64,000 bases of DNA, taken from positions 1 through 64,000 of the forward strand of contig WRKP01000005.1 of assembly GCA_009778035.1 (NCBI GenBank), written 5' to 3'. This document shows positions 20,836 through 30,958 of this stretch, piece by piece (the first letter of the stretch is position 1; each line of letters opens with the position of its first letter). Both the position numbers and the translations under genes were made by a program. The DNA is from Planctomycetaceae bacterium. Lineage in GTDB: Bacteria > Planctomycetota > Planctomycetia > Pirellulales > Thermoguttaceae. The notes under the pieces were generated by a model. The model saw nothing but the letters and a program-made list of their open reading frames with translations, had not been told where the DNA came from and searched no databases.

Positions 20836-21615
20836 ATGATCAAAACGCGAAAAATCTATTCGGCAGCATTCTTTTGCTTGTTGCCCTTGTTTTTCCTTTT
20901 CTGTGTTACAGGGTATCAGTCCCCGTACATCGGTATTATTGATGCCGTAGAAAATGGCGACGTACGAGATGTTAAATACTTTATTTCACGGGGAGCCAAT
21001 GTTAATGCCACGAGATCGGTTAACATCGTTAGAGGTAATGAATTAGAAGAATATGAAGAACCGTTGATAATGCGTGCAAATTATTCCAAAGTTGCTTTGA
21101 TAAAATACCTTGTTAGCCAGGGAGCGTGTGTCAATGCTCGAAGTGCTTCGGGCGGCACTCCGTTGCATAGAGCCACAGGAGATTCCATGGAGTTGATGAA
21201 TTTTTTGATAGACCATGGCGCAGACGTCAATGCACAATGTATATCTGGTTCGGCACCATTGCATATAGCGGCGCACTATGACGTGAGTTTTATGCGGCTC
21301 CTCATTGACCGGGGAGCAATAGTTGATGTACATAGCGAAATGTTTGGAACGCCACTACACATTCTTGCACGGTTTCGATCCGATCTCGACATGTGGAAGT
21401 GTTTGATAGAGAACGGAGCAGATGTGAACATGAAAGATGGTAAGGGAATGACACCGCTTGACATATTGGAAATCGAGAGTGAGGGTGCTCACGACGGGGG
21501 TGTATGGGTAGCAGGTGTTGTAATGATTACAGGAAAACAACCCGATCCTGAACGAGTAGAAAAAATAAAAGAGATTCTTCGTGCAGCGGGAGGGAAGCGT
21601 GGAGATTCGCTGTAA
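20836..21615 (+). CDS. ankyrin-repeat protein, membrane anchored or exported
   Basis: N-terminal hydrophobic segment; repeated G-ADVNAQ..G.APLHIAA motifs; SD aggagg upstream. Confidence 0.85.
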   Translation: MIKTRKIYSAAFFCLLPLFFLFCVTGYQSPYIGIIDAVENGDVRDVKYFISRGANVNATRSVNIVRGNELEEYEEPLIMRANYSKVALIKYLVSQGACVNARSASGGTPLHRATGDSMELMNFLIDHGADVNAQCISGSAPLHIAAHYDVSFMRLLIDRGAIVDVHSEMFGTPLHILARFRSDLDMWKCLIENGADVNMKDGKGMTPLDILEIESEGAHDGGVWVAGVVMITGKQPDPERVEKIKEILRAAGGKRGDSL

Positions 21616-21713
21616 AACTTGTTTCGCTTCCGCAGGAACCGACATATTTTTGCCAAACATATCCGGTATAATAATCCCCTAACCGTACAGGACTTTTCCC
21701 CTCAAGACGCACC

Positions 21714-23171
21714 GTGGCGAAATTTTTGGCAATAGATTGGGACGAAACCGAATGCAGGTACGCCGTCGCGACTCTCCAACATGAAAAAATTACCGTCCGT
21801 AACCTCGGCATCACTCCCGTGATGTCGCAAGACGGCAGCGAATACGAATCGCCCGCCGACTCCATCGCGATGGCAATCCACGCCGTCTGCAAAGAAGAAA
21901 AAATCGGCTCCTGCCCCCTACTCATCTCCCTCGGACGGAACGACGTCGAATGGATTCAACAAAAATTCCCGCCCAGCAAAGACTCCGAAATCCCCCTCCT
22001 CCTGAAAAATCAAGTCCTCCGCGAAGTGTCCGGCAGTACCGAAGCCGACCCGTTGGACTATATGATTCTCGAAAAATCCGACGATGGATACCGAATTTTA
22101 GCCCTGCTGATTTCGCAATCCTATCGGAAATCGCTGACCCGAACCTTCCGCTCGCTCGGATACCCGCCCGCACACATCGGTTTTCGCGCTGCCAACGTTG
22201 CTGAACTCGTTCTGCAAAACCCAGCACTCCTCGAAGGCGAACCCGCCGAGCCCCATCTGATCGTCAATGTTGTGGGCAATGATGTCGATCTGATTATCAT
22301 CGCCAACGGAAGCATTGCGGCCGTGCGGTCTTTCCGATTGCCAGCGGAACGGCAACAGCAAAATTTGGCCGACGAAATCGAACGCACGCTGACGATCGGC
22401 TTGGATGGCGATGAACCTTTGACGATCCAGCACCTTGTTCTCTTCGGCGAGGAGTCGGATTCGGAATTGCTGACGCATCCGCCGCGAAGCGGTTTGAAAG
22501 TGCAATACTTGAATCCATTCACTTTGCCGAATGTTTCGGTTTCCAAAAATGTTTGCGACAGCAGTCTTCGCGAGCCGGAAATGTTTGCACCGCTGATTGC
22601 CAATTTGCTCATCCAATCGCACAAAATTAAGCCGGCCATTGATTTTTTGCATCCGAAGGAGGCCGCGAAGCCGACGAATTATACTCGGCCCCTTGTATTA
22701 GCACTGGTTTTGCTGGGCATCATTTGCGGTGGTTTATACCATTGGAATCAGCAGGAGATTGGCAAAATAGAAGCCGAGTTGGCAAGTACACAGAAAACGC
22801 ATCAGGAAGTTGCCAGCAGACTGCAGCAGCATTCGCCCCTGTATCAGATATTGTGGAACACGCAGTATTGGGAAATGCAAAATGTTGTTTGGCTTGATGT
22901 CCTTAAGGATTTATCGGAAGTGTTGCCGAGCGGAACGGATTTGGTAGTTGTTCAGATGACGTTGGAGACAGGGCCGATTAACAATAATCCGCAGTTGTCG
23001 GGTTCGATTTCGCTTTCGGGCATGGTTCGAGATCCGTCGGTATTGCATAAATTGCAGAATGATTTGCATTCATCGGGTCGTTATAGGGTTCAGCAGCCGA
23101 CTCCGAGGCAGAATCCGGCGGGCGGCGGGTATCCTTGGCTGTTTAACACGACGATTTACCGCTTGCGGTAG
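21714..23171 (+). CDS. PilM/GspL-like protein fused to a PilN-like C-terminal domain
   Basis: actin-like N-terminal domain, single TM near residue 325, PilN-like C-terminus. Confidence 0.55.
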   Translation: MAKFLAIDWDETECRYAVATLQHEKITVRNLGITPVMSQDGSEYESPADSIAMAIHAVCKEEKIGSCPLLISLGRNDVEWIQQKFPPSKDSEIPLLLKNQVLREVSGSTEADPLDYMILEKSDDGYRILALLISQSYRKSLTRTFRSLGYPPAHIGFRAANVAELVLQNPALLEGEPAEPHLIVNVVGNDVDLIIIANGSIAAVRSFRLPAERQQQNLADEIERTLTIGLDGDEPLTIQHLVLFGEESDSELLTHPPRSGLKVQYLNPFTLPNVSVSKNVCDSSLREPEMFAPLIANLLIQSHKIKPAIDFLHPKEAAKPTNYTRPLVLALVLLGIICGGLYHWNQQEIGKIEAELASTQKTHQEVASRLQQHSPLYQILWNTQYWEMQNVVWLDVLKDLSEVLPSGTDLVVVQMTLETGPINNNPQLSGSISLSGMVRDPSVLHKLQNDLHSSGRYRVQQPTPRQNPAGGGYPWLFNTTIYRLR

Positions 23172-23248
23172 GCAGCGTAATGCTACAATATTGGCAGCGA
23201 GTGTATAGTAGAATGCTTCCAGCGATTAAACCACAGAAGGAACCCGCC

Positions 23249-23521
23249 ATGCCGACCTCTGAAGCCGGAAAGACGATAGAAAAAATGTACTGGGATCATG
23301 TCAGAGCAATGAGTCCGGCGGAGAGGATTCGCGGTTGTTTTAGGATGTTCCAAAGTTTTTATTCGCAGGCGGCGATCCGATACCAAAAAGAACATCACGG
23401 CATCGGGGAGCGAGAACTGCGAATTGCGATGGCGAAGCGTCTTTATGGCGGCGATCCGCGAACCCGCATATTGATAGAAATGGCAGAGGCCGAGCAAAGG
23501 ACGAAAACAGATGAACATTGA
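23249..23521 (+). CDS. hypothetical protein
   Basis: start MPTSEAGKTIEKMYWDHVRAMSPAERI preferred; short conserved-looking ORF. Confidence 0.55.
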   Translation: MPTSEAGKTIEKMYWDHVRAMSPAERIRGCFRMFQSFYSQAAIRYQKEHHGIGERELRIAMAKRLYGGDPRTRILIEMAEAEQRTKTDEH

Positions 23522-23576
23522 TCTATTGGAACTGGCGGCACTTGCCGAAAATTATGATCCGCATGTGATCCTGTGA
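23511..23576 (+). pseudogene. possible truncated second gene (MNIDLLELAALAENYDPHVIL)
   Basis: ATG overlaps the end of the upstream ORF by 11 nt; 21 codons then stop, followed by hairpin ggaacgg/ccgttcc (23582-23604). Confidence 0.3.
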
Positions 23577-23663
23577 GTTCGGGAACGGCGAATCGCTCCG
23601 TTCCTGGCTCTTTGGGGGATCTTTTTGTGCATTTTTCCGATTGCGGCACCGTCAACCTTGGAG

Positions 23664-23669
23664 TATAAT
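23664..23669 (+). promoter_or_regulatory. -10 TATAAT immediately upstream of cysS
   Basis: TATAAT 6 nt before ATG 23676. Confidence 0.55.
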
Positions 23670-23675
23670 CATAGT

Positions 23676-25193
23676 ATGATACGCGTTTACAATACCCTCA
23701 CGAAAACCAAGGAAGAATTCAAGACCGTCAAGCCAAACCAGGTTGGAATATACCTCTGCGGCCCCACCGTCTACAAACCCTCCCATATCGGACACATGGT
23801 CGGACCCGTGATTTTCGATGCCATCAAACGCTATCTGACCTATCGCGGATACTCCGTTAAACTGGTCATCAACATTACTGACGTCGACGACAAATTGATT
23901 GCCGAAGCAAAAAGCCAAAATCGGTCTATGGAATCCATCGCCGAAGATATGACTGCCGATTACTTCAGCAACCTCAAAGCAATGAATGTCTTCGACTCCG
24001 TCGATGCCTTTCCCAAAGTTTCCGAACATATTGCCGACATCATCGCCTTCACGCAAGACCTGATTGATAAAGGCTTCGCCTACGAATCCGCCGGGGATGT
24101 CTATTACGACGTCGGCAAGTTTCCAGAATACGGCAAACTCTCGCACCGTTCGCTGGAACAGATGTCCGGTGAAGGCGGAAGCACTGCCGACCGCAAACAC
24201 ACGCCGTTTGATTTTGCCCTCTGGAAAGCCGCCAAACAGCCGGATGAACCTGCTTGGGACTCTCCCTGGGGCAAAGGCCGACCGGGTTGGCATATCGAAT
24301 GTTCCGCGATGAGTCGGGAACTGTTGGGCGAAACATTCGACATTCACGGCGGCGGGCTCGATTTGGTCTTTCCGCACCACGAAAACGAAGTTGCCCAAAG
24401 CGAAGCACGACACGGCAAGCCGATGTGTAACTATTGGATGCACAACGGGTTAATGCAGGCATCCAGCGAAGTTGGAAAATTGGGCGGACGGAATACAGAA
24501 GTCAGGAATCAGGAGTTAGGGGACAGCGACGCTGCCGCCCAAGAACTTGGCAAAATCAGCAAATCAAAGGGTTCCAATGCGTTTAGTGATATGCTCAAAC
24601 AGGTCGAGCCGGAGATGATCCGCTTCTTTTTGCTTTCGACGCATTATCGCAGGCCGATTGATTTTAGTATGGAACGTATCGAGGAAGTCGGCAAGGGACT
24701 CGAATCGTTTTACCGGTTATTCAAACGGTATGAAAAGATGGGCGGCAAAGATTTTTACACGTTAGCCGCGTTACCCTGCAACGCGAACTGTGCCTCGCAG
24801 GGCGAGACGGCTAACTTGCGTCAAAAATTTCTCGACTTTATGGATGATGATTTCAACACTGGCGGGGCGATCGGCGTGCTGTTCGATTTGCTTCGGGAGT
24901 TGAACAAACTGGCCGACGACAATAAGGTTGCGGAACTCGACGATGGTGTTTCGGTGTTACGGGAACTGACTCATTCATTGGGACTTTTCCTTGTTCCGCC
25001 GGGACGGGGCGCGGGCGATGCGGCGGATGGCGAATTGGTCGGCAAATTGATGATGCTTTTGATGGAACTTCGTGCAACGGCAAGGCAAAACAAGGATTTT
25101 GCAACGGCGGACAAGATACGCAAGGATTTGACGGCCATCGGAATCACCCTGGAAGACCGTCCCGACGGTACGGAATGGAGTTTGGCAAAATAA
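23676..25193 (+). CDS. cysS: cysteinyl-tRNA synthetase
   Basis: YLCGPTVYKPSHIGHMVGPVIFD, GRPGWHIECSAMS, KISKSKG. Confidence 0.95.
   Translation: MIRVYNTLTKTKEEFKTVKPNQVGIYLCGPTVYKPSHIGHMVGPVIFDAIKRYLTYRGYSVKLVINITDVDDKLIAEAKSQNRSMESIAEDMTADYFSNLKAMNVFDSVDAFPKVSEHIADIIAFTQDLIDKGFAYESAGDVYYDVGKFPEYGKLSHRSLEQMSGEGGSTADRKHTPFDFALWKAAKQPDEPAWDSPWGKGRPGWHIECSAMSRELLGETFDIHGGGLDLVFPHHENEVAQSEARHGKPMCNYWMHNGLMQASSEVGKLGGRNTEVRNQELGDSDAAAQELGKISKSKGSNAFSDMLKQVEPEMIRFFLLSTHYRRPIDFSMERIEEVGKGLESFYRLFKRYEKMGGKDFYTLAALPCNANCASQGETANLRQKFLDFMDDDFNTGGAIGVLFDLLRELNKLADDNKVAELDDGVSVLRELTHSLGLFLVPPGRGAGDAADGELVGKLMMLLMELRATARQNKDFATADKIRKDLTAIGITLEDRPDGTEWSLAK
24762..24815. repeat. 54-bp inverted-repeat-bounded element inside cysS
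   Basis: GTTAGCCG ... CGGCTAAC ends with internal hairpin CTCGCAGGGCGAG; similar sequence at 61826-61852. Confidence 0.55.
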
Positions 25194-25416
25194 TGGAACA
25201 CATTTTTCGACTGCGGCATTCGACTGCGGTCAATGGAGACTAAACCTTATCGAATTTTCGGGTTGTAATCGGCAACCGATGGTAAATAGACGCAAATTAT
25301 TCCCGAATTGTTTGCCTTTTCCTAAACTTGATGTAGAGTATCCTTGCCGAGCGTGCGAGTTCGGCATCCCTTTACACAGACCCATCCCCCTATTTTTAGT
25401 TTAGGAGACTATCATC

Positions 25417-25764
25417 ATGAAAAAATTGTCCTTATTTTGCGCCGTTGCGTTATTGTTGTCCTCCGTGAGTATCGGTTGTTCCAGCAACGGCTCCGGCGGC
25501 GGTTTATCAGGTTTTTGCCGAACAGGTTCCATTTTCCCGGTTGCCCGAACCCGAGAAGCGACCCAGGTTGTTTATCAGACGGCCGGAGTGTCCAGTCAGC
25601 ATTTTTCGCAGTGTGATCCTTGCGAGCCCGCTGCGTGTAATCCGTGTGAGCCGGTAGCGTGTAATCCGTGCGAGCCGATCATGTGCAACCCGTGCGAGCC
25701 GGTGTGTGATCCGTGCGTGCGAACAGGTATTATTACACGAGGGCCGATTCCAGGACCGTTTTAA
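25417..25764 (+). CDS. small Cys-rich lipoprotein with CNPCEP repeats
   Basis: lipobox LSSVSIGC; tandem CDPCEPAACNPCEPVACNPCEPIMCNPCEP. Confidence 0.65.
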   Translation: MKKLSLFCAVALLLSSVSIGCSSNGSGGGLSGFCRTGSIFPVARTREATQVVYQTAGVSSQHFSQCDPCEPAACNPCEPVACNPCEPIMCNPCEPVCDPCVRTGIITRGPIPGPF

Positions 25765-25850
25765 GCGGCGGGCGTCGCAACATCAGGGGGCGTGAGCCCC
25801 CGTTCGTGCGTGTCCCTGCCGGGTTTTGCAAGTTCTGGTATAATAATCCC

Positions 25851-27950
25851 ATGAGTTCTTCCAAAGAATCCTCGTCGACTGAACGCTCCGAATTGCAGGT
25901 TCGTACCCTGCTTGGGGAAATTACCCAACTCTCCAAACGCGATATTACCCCTGAAGAATTTCACGCCGAATTCCTCCGCTGGGTAACCGCTGCGCTCGGT
26001 GCCGTCGGCGGAGGACTCTGGACCCTCGAAAGAGGAACGCTCTCCCTTTCCTATCAAATCAACTTCAAGGAACTCCAACTCAAAGAAAATGAAGTTGATA
26101 AACACGCCCGACTGCTCACACGGCTCCTAAACAGTTCCGAAAACGGCACGCTCCTTCCGCCGCACTCCGGCACCGAGGGCGATAATGATGTCGGCAATCC
26201 CACCGGACATTTGCTGATATTCTGTCCCATCCGCACCGAATTGGAAGTCGTCGGACTCGTTGAAATCATTCATCGGCCCGATGCGCCCATCAACATCCAG
26301 AAGAATTTCGTTCAATTTCTTGCCCAAACCTGCAAACTCGCGACGGATTACTACAAAAATCGGCAACTTCGGCATTTCAGCGAACGGCAAAATCTTTGGG
26401 TGCTTTTGGAAGACTTCACACGGACGATTCACGAAAACCTCGACCCAAGATTGACGGCATATACGATTGCCAACGAAGGCCGACGGCTCATCGGATGCGA
26501 TCGGGTCAGCATCGCACTGCGGCGGGGCAATTCCTGCCCGATTATGGCGGTCAGTGGACAGGATACGATCAACAAACGGGCGACCATCGTTCGATTGCAG
26601 GGTAAAGTTGCTGGCGTCGTGCTTAAGGCGGGCGAGCCGATGTGGTATGCAGGCAGCACCTCGGATTTCCCGCCGCAGATTGAGCACGCCGTCGAAAAAT
26701 ACGTCGATGAATCGCACAGCAAAATGATCGCGGTTTTTCCCCTTTTTCACCGCAAAAAGGAACACGAAAAAGAGGAAGAAAAGGAGAAGAAAAAATACCG
26801 AAAACCTTTACGGCCATTCGGTGTGCTGATCGTCGAGCAACTCACCGACAGTCAAATTACGGAGCAGATTCGCAAACGTGTCGATATTGTTGCCGAACAC
26901 GCGAGTTCCGCATTGGGCAATGCCTTGGAACATCGCAGCATTTTTCTGTTGCCGATTTGGAAACTGTTGGGGAAATCGACGCAACTGCTCGTCGGTGAAG
27001 CGTTGCCGAAGACGATTGCCGTAACGATTGCGGTACTCATCGTGCTGGGCTGCTTGCTGTTTCTGCCGTGGAATTTTATGATGCACAGTGATGGGACGTT
27101 GGAGCCGACATCCCGTGTGCGGATTTATTCGCCGATTGATGCGGAAATCAAAATGCTTTTCGTGGAACACGGGTCGCGGGTTCTCGGACCGACCGAGACA
27201 CATCGGGGAACAAAACTGTTAGAACTCCACAGTCCCGAACTGGAAGCACAAGGCATCCAACTTCAGGGCGAAGAACGGGAGGTTTTGGAAGACCTCGTTT
27301 CGCTGAATCAGCGGTTGCATGACCGGAGTCGTCAGTTGTCTGATTTCGATCTGGCGGACTTGGCGGGACAAATAAGCAAATCGCAGATTCGCCTGAATAC
27401 GGTGCGTGATAAGTTGGATATTTTTGAAGTATATCAGAAACCAAATCTTTTCATTACGTCGCCGATGGACGGCGTGGTGATTTCGGGTGATGTGAGACGT
27501 CGGCTTACGGAACGGCTTCCTCTTAGCCGGATGTCGTATGTTTTGGAAATTGCCGACTTGGACGGAGATTGGCAATTAGAACTTTTGGTGCCGGAAAGCC
27601 GGATGGGCTACATTATGGACCAAAAGCGGCGGCAGGACGCGTTGGGCGAGCCGTTGCGTGTCGAGTTCAGATTGGTTTCGCAACCCAGCGTCAAACATTT
27701 TGGTACGGTGAAGGAAATTTATGACAGGGCGGAAGTCCGCACGGACTCCGGCAGTGCAAGTGCGATGTCAAGCAGTATCAATTCTGTTTCGATCAAGGTG
27801 GCATTGGACGATTTGGGGGCAATTACCGATTTGCGTCCTGGTTCGGAATGTACGGCGAGAATCCTTTGCGGCAAGCGTCCGTTGGGCTATGTTTTGTTCT
27901 ATGAATTGATTATTTATTTCCAGAAAAACATTTTGTTCCGCTGGTTTTAG
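25851..27950 (+). CDS. GAF-domain plus HlyD-like membrane fusion protein
   Basis: N-terminal GAF-like region, single TM (KTIAVTIAVLIVLGCLLFLPW), then HlyD/biotinyl-lipoyl-like segment (ITSPMDGVVISGDV). Confidence 0.7.
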   Translation: MSSSKESSSTERSELQVRTLLGEITQLSKRDITPEEFHAEFLRWVTAALGAVGGGLWTLERGTLSLSYQINFKELQLKENEVDKHARLLTRLLNSSENGTLLPPHSGTEGDNDVGNPTGHLLIFCPIRTELEVVGLVEIIHRPDAPINIQKNFVQFLAQTCKLATDYYKNRQLRHFSERQNLWVLLEDFTRTIHENLDPRLTAYTIANEGRRLIGCDRVSIALRRGNSCPIMAVSGQDTINKRATIVRLQGKVAGVVLKAGEPMWYAGSTSDFPPQIEHAVEKYVDESHSKMIAVFPLFHRKKEHEKEEEKEKKKYRKPLRPFGVLIVEQLTDSQITEQIRKRVDIVAEHASSALGNALEHRSIFLLPIWKLLGKSTQLLVGEALPKTIAVTIAVLIVLGCLLFLPWNFMMHSDGTLEPTSRVRIYSPIDAEIKMLFVEHGSRVLGPTETHRGTKLLELHSPELEAQGIQLQGEEREVLEDLVSLNQRLHDRSRQLSDFDLADLAGQISKSQIRLNTVRDKLDIFEVYQKPNLFITSPMDGVVISGDVRRRLTERLPLSRMSYVLEIADLDGDWQLELLVPESRMGYIMDQKRRQDALGEPLRVEFRLVSQPSVKHFGTVKEIYDRAEVRTDSGSASAMSSSINSVSIKVALDDLGAITDLRPGSECTARILCGKRPLGYVLFYELIIYFQKNILFRWF

Positions 27951-28010
27951 AGCGTTTCTCGAATTGGTGTGGACTCGTTCTCGTCATTCCGGCGAAAGCC
28001 GCGGCGCGAC
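27949..28010. repeat. truncated MITE-like left end
   Basis: TAGAGCGTTTCTCGAATTGGTGTGGACTCGTTCTCGTCATTCCGGCGAAAGCCG. Confidence 0.6.
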
Positions 28011-28091
28011 GCCTTGCCCCCCGAGCGTGCGATTGCCTTTTTGCGGCGTGCCGTTATAATCAGGACACGTCGCGTTTCCCGAATCGGTTTT

Positions 28092-28703
28092 ATGGACAGC
28101 ACTCTCTCCCCCTTGAGAATGGCATCGTTCGGCATTCTGCTTATCGCCCTTTGGCTGATATGCCTGGGAATCTTAAATGCCATCTGGATCCCTTTTGGAA
28201 TATCCACAATCACCAAAATGGGCCTCACAATAACATACGCGACCATTTTGCTCATCATTCTCTGGAAAATGCTGCCGCTTGCCATCGGCTTCATTCTTTT
28301 CCAACGGCACCGCCAGGCCGTGCATCTGCTTACAGGCACTGCTCTGGCAAAAAATGATGAACAAGACAACTGGCACAACACGCCTCTGCTTGCAACACTA
28401 CTCGTCGGCCTGCTCGGAATCTTTCTTGCCGCTCGCGGTCTCCGACTCTTTTGCGACGAATCGTTAGTAATATGGTTAATCATGGAAATCGACAATCGGC
28501 AAGCAGGGCAGTTCTTCACCAGTGAGAGGGCAGTCGCTACCACGATTGGCCTCGGACGTTTCCCCCTATTCATACCGATTGTTTACCCATTTGTCCTTGG
28601 ATTTGTCTTCATTATTGGGGCTCGACGAATCGGCAACCTCATCGGACGGCAAATCGACAAATCGCTTGCAACGCCATCGGGAGAAAAGGAGGACACGCCA
28701 TGA
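28092..28703 (+). CDS. hypothetical membrane protein
   Basis: ATG 28092 with TATAAT at 28055; several TM segments. Confidence 0.6.
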   Translation: MDSTLSPLRMASFGILLIALWLICLGILNAIWIPFGISTITKMGLTITYATILLIILWKMLPLAIGFILFQRHRQAVHLLTGTALAKNDEQDNWHNTPLLATLLVGLLGIFLAARGLRLFCDESLVIWLIMEIDNRQAGQFFTSERAVATTIGLGRFPLFIPIVYPFVLGFVFIIGARRIGNLIGRQIDKSLATPSGEKEDTP

Positions 28704-29200
28704 TGAAACCGATTGACAATGGATACATTGAAAATAGGCACGTCGAGCGCATTCTGTCGCTGATGGTGATCCTGTACGGATTGTGGTTTTTGATTGTACC
28801 TGTCGAAAAGATGATATGGTATGCGTCAATTTTTAATCTCTATAGTAGCCCTCCAATGTTGCCTTTTTCCGAAATCGTTGCTGGTTGTTGTTTGATCATC
28901 TTTTTCCCGTATGTCGTCCGCGGGATCGCTTATTGTGCAACGAAAGAAAAAATCCGCGAGCAACGCCGTTGGGGTGCCTGTGAAATTTTTGCTCTTCCTT
29001 TGATACTTTTCGGGCTTGCGATGTTATTAGCGCATGTTTGCGGCCTGGACATGATTATATTTGGCCTTCGGCAATCTTATTTCGCGGGGTACGGAGCCCT
29101 CTCGATATGTTTCGGCTTGCTGCTTTCTGTTGCCGTTGTGGTGGCGTTCTTATGCTGCACGCGACTCATTGCCGCGTGGCTGTTGCGGAAAACGGCTTGA
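28700..29200 (+). CDS. hypothetical membrane protein
   Basis: ATGA overlap with previous CDS; TM segments. Confidence 0.6.
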   Translation: MMKPIDNGYIENRHVERILSLMVILYGLWFLIVPVEKMIWYASIFNLYSSPPMLPFSEIVAGCCLIIFFPYVVRGIAYCATKEKIREQRRWGACEIFALPLILFGLAMLLAHVCGLDMIIFGLRQSYFAGYGALSICFGLLLSVAVVVAFLCCTRLIAAWLLRKTA

Positions 29201-29289
29201 TCGTCCGCAATCCCGCAATTACGGCCTGTCGGCGGCGGGCTATGGTATAATACGGGAACAGAAAAATTGTATTTTGCGTTAGAATCACA

Positions 29290-30591
29290 GTGTCTCAAGA
29301 ACATCCGACTGCCCTGTTGCAAATCGACGGCAAATCCATCGAGTTGCCGGTTTTGACCGGTACAGATGGACAAAAAGCCGTCGATGTTTCCAAATTATAC
29401 GACGAACATAAAATCGTAACCTACGACCCCTCACTCGGCAGCACCAGCGTTTGCCAAAGTGCGATCACATACGTCGACGGCGATAACGGAATCCTGCGTT
29501 ATCGCGGCATTCCCATCGAACAATTTGACCGGCCATCTCCCAATTTTATCGAAGTTGCCTGGCTTTTGATTTTCGGAGCACTGCCCACTCAGGATGAACG
29601 CGATGAATTCCGTGCCCGAATGACCAAACACCAACTGCTGCACGAAAGTCTCCGGGAACAATTCGGCAACGTGCCGCCCGGCTCGCCCCCGATGGCAATT
29701 TTGTCCGCAATGTTCAGCCAACTCGCCTGCTATTACGAAAAATTCCTGCCGCTCGGCGACGAAGAACTCTTCGTCGAAGCCGCCACGCGAATTATCAGCA
29801 AAGCCCGAACCATTGCGGCATACGCCTATCGACGCTCGCAGGGCTTGCCCTTTATGTATCCCGATCCCGCCCTGCGATTCTGCGGCAATTTCCTGCATCT
29901 GATGTTTTCGCTGCCTTATAAGCAGTACATTATCGGTCAGGAAATTGAAGATGCAATGAATCTCGTGTTAATTCTTCATGCGGATCACGAACAGAATTGC
30001 AGCACCTCAACCGTTCGGATCGTCGGGTCGGCCCAGGCGAATTTGTTTGCATCGTGTGCTTCTGGCGTGAGTGCTCTTTGGGGGCCTTTGCATGGCGGAG
30101 CCAATGTCGAAGTGATGAAAATGCTCGAAGCGATTTACAATGGCGGAATGACGCCCGAGGACTGCCTTAAAGCGGCAAAGGACAAGCAGAATCCCTTTAA
30201 GTTGTTCGGTTTTGGCCATCGGATTTACAAAAATTACGATCCTCGGGCGAAGATTCTGCAAACGGCTGCGGAAAAGGTTTTTTCGCAGCAAAAAACGGAG
30301 GATCCGCTCTTGGACATTGCGAGGAAATTGGAGGAATTGGCATTGAAGGATCCTTATTTTGTGGATCGCAAACTGTATCCGAATGTTGATTTTTACAGCG
30401 GCATATTGCTTCGTGCAATTGGCATTCCGACGAACATGTTCACGGTAATTTTCGCATTGGGCCGATTGCCGGGCTGGATTGCGCAATGGAAGGAGCAGCA
30501 TGACAATCTTAATCAGCGGATATGTCGTCCTCGGCAACTGTACATGGGCGAGATGGAAGCGAATTATGTGCCGATTGAAGATCGGGAATGA
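29290..30591 (+). CDS. gltA: citrate synthase
   Basis: GILRYRGIPIEQF, LILHADHEQNCSTSTVR, GPLHGGANVEVMKML, FGHRIYKNYDPRA. Confidence 0.96.
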   Translation: MSQEHPTALLQIDGKSIELPVLTGTDGQKAVDVSKLYDEHKIVTYDPSLGSTSVCQSAITYVDGDNGILRYRGIPIEQFDRPSPNFIEVAWLLIFGALPTQDERDEFRARMTKHQLLHESLREQFGNVPPGSPPMAILSAMFSQLACYYEKFLPLGDEELFVEAATRIISKARTIAAYAYRRSQGLPFMYPDPALRFCGNFLHLMFSLPYKQYIIGQEIEDAMNLVLILHADHEQNCSTSTVRIVGSAQANLFASCASGVSALWGPLHGGANVEVMKMLEAIYNGGMTPEDCLKAAKDKQNPFKLFGFGHRIYKNYDPRAKILQTAAEKVFSQQKTEDPLLDIARKLEELALKDPYFVDRKLYPNVDFYSGILLRAIGIPTNMFTVIFALGRLPGWIAQWKEQHDNLNQRICRPRQLYMGEMEANYVPIEDRE

Positions 30592-30611
30592 GGCAAATTT
30601 ATGGCATTTGG

Positions 30612-30724
30612 GGCGTGTTCATTTTGTTTTGGACAAAAAATCGTCATTCCGGCGCAGGCCGGAATCCAGCCGAGCGACGTGCATACCGTTTCCCTGGTTC
30701 CCGGCTTGCGCCGGGATGACGGAG
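30612..30724. repeat. MITE-like repeat copy
   Basis: GGCGTGTTCATTTTGTTTTGGACAAAAAATCGTCATTCCGGCG ... TTGCGCCGGGATGACGG. Confidence 0.65.
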
Positions 30725-30958
30725 GGGGGCGGAGCGTATCGCAGGCATTCCGTCCTATGGTGCTATTTGGGAGAAATGCGTAAAACACGGAAAGTTCCTG
30801 TTTTATGACGGAATTGCCATACCCCAGCCGGAATTTTGACAAAAAGGCAATAGTTTAGGCTTGACTTTGCCGATTCCTGTTGCATACTACACCCGTAAAG
30901 GGCAATATACCGCCCAAGTGTCCCTATTGTAACCGTTTTCCTACAAGGAGGCTCCTCA

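Noticed and set aside
24480-24560. Insertion before the KMSKS-like motif of CysRS as an anomaly
   Set aside because: My recollection is that planctomycete CysRS proteins have a variable insert at this place, so only the 24762-24815 palindrome was kept as a finding.
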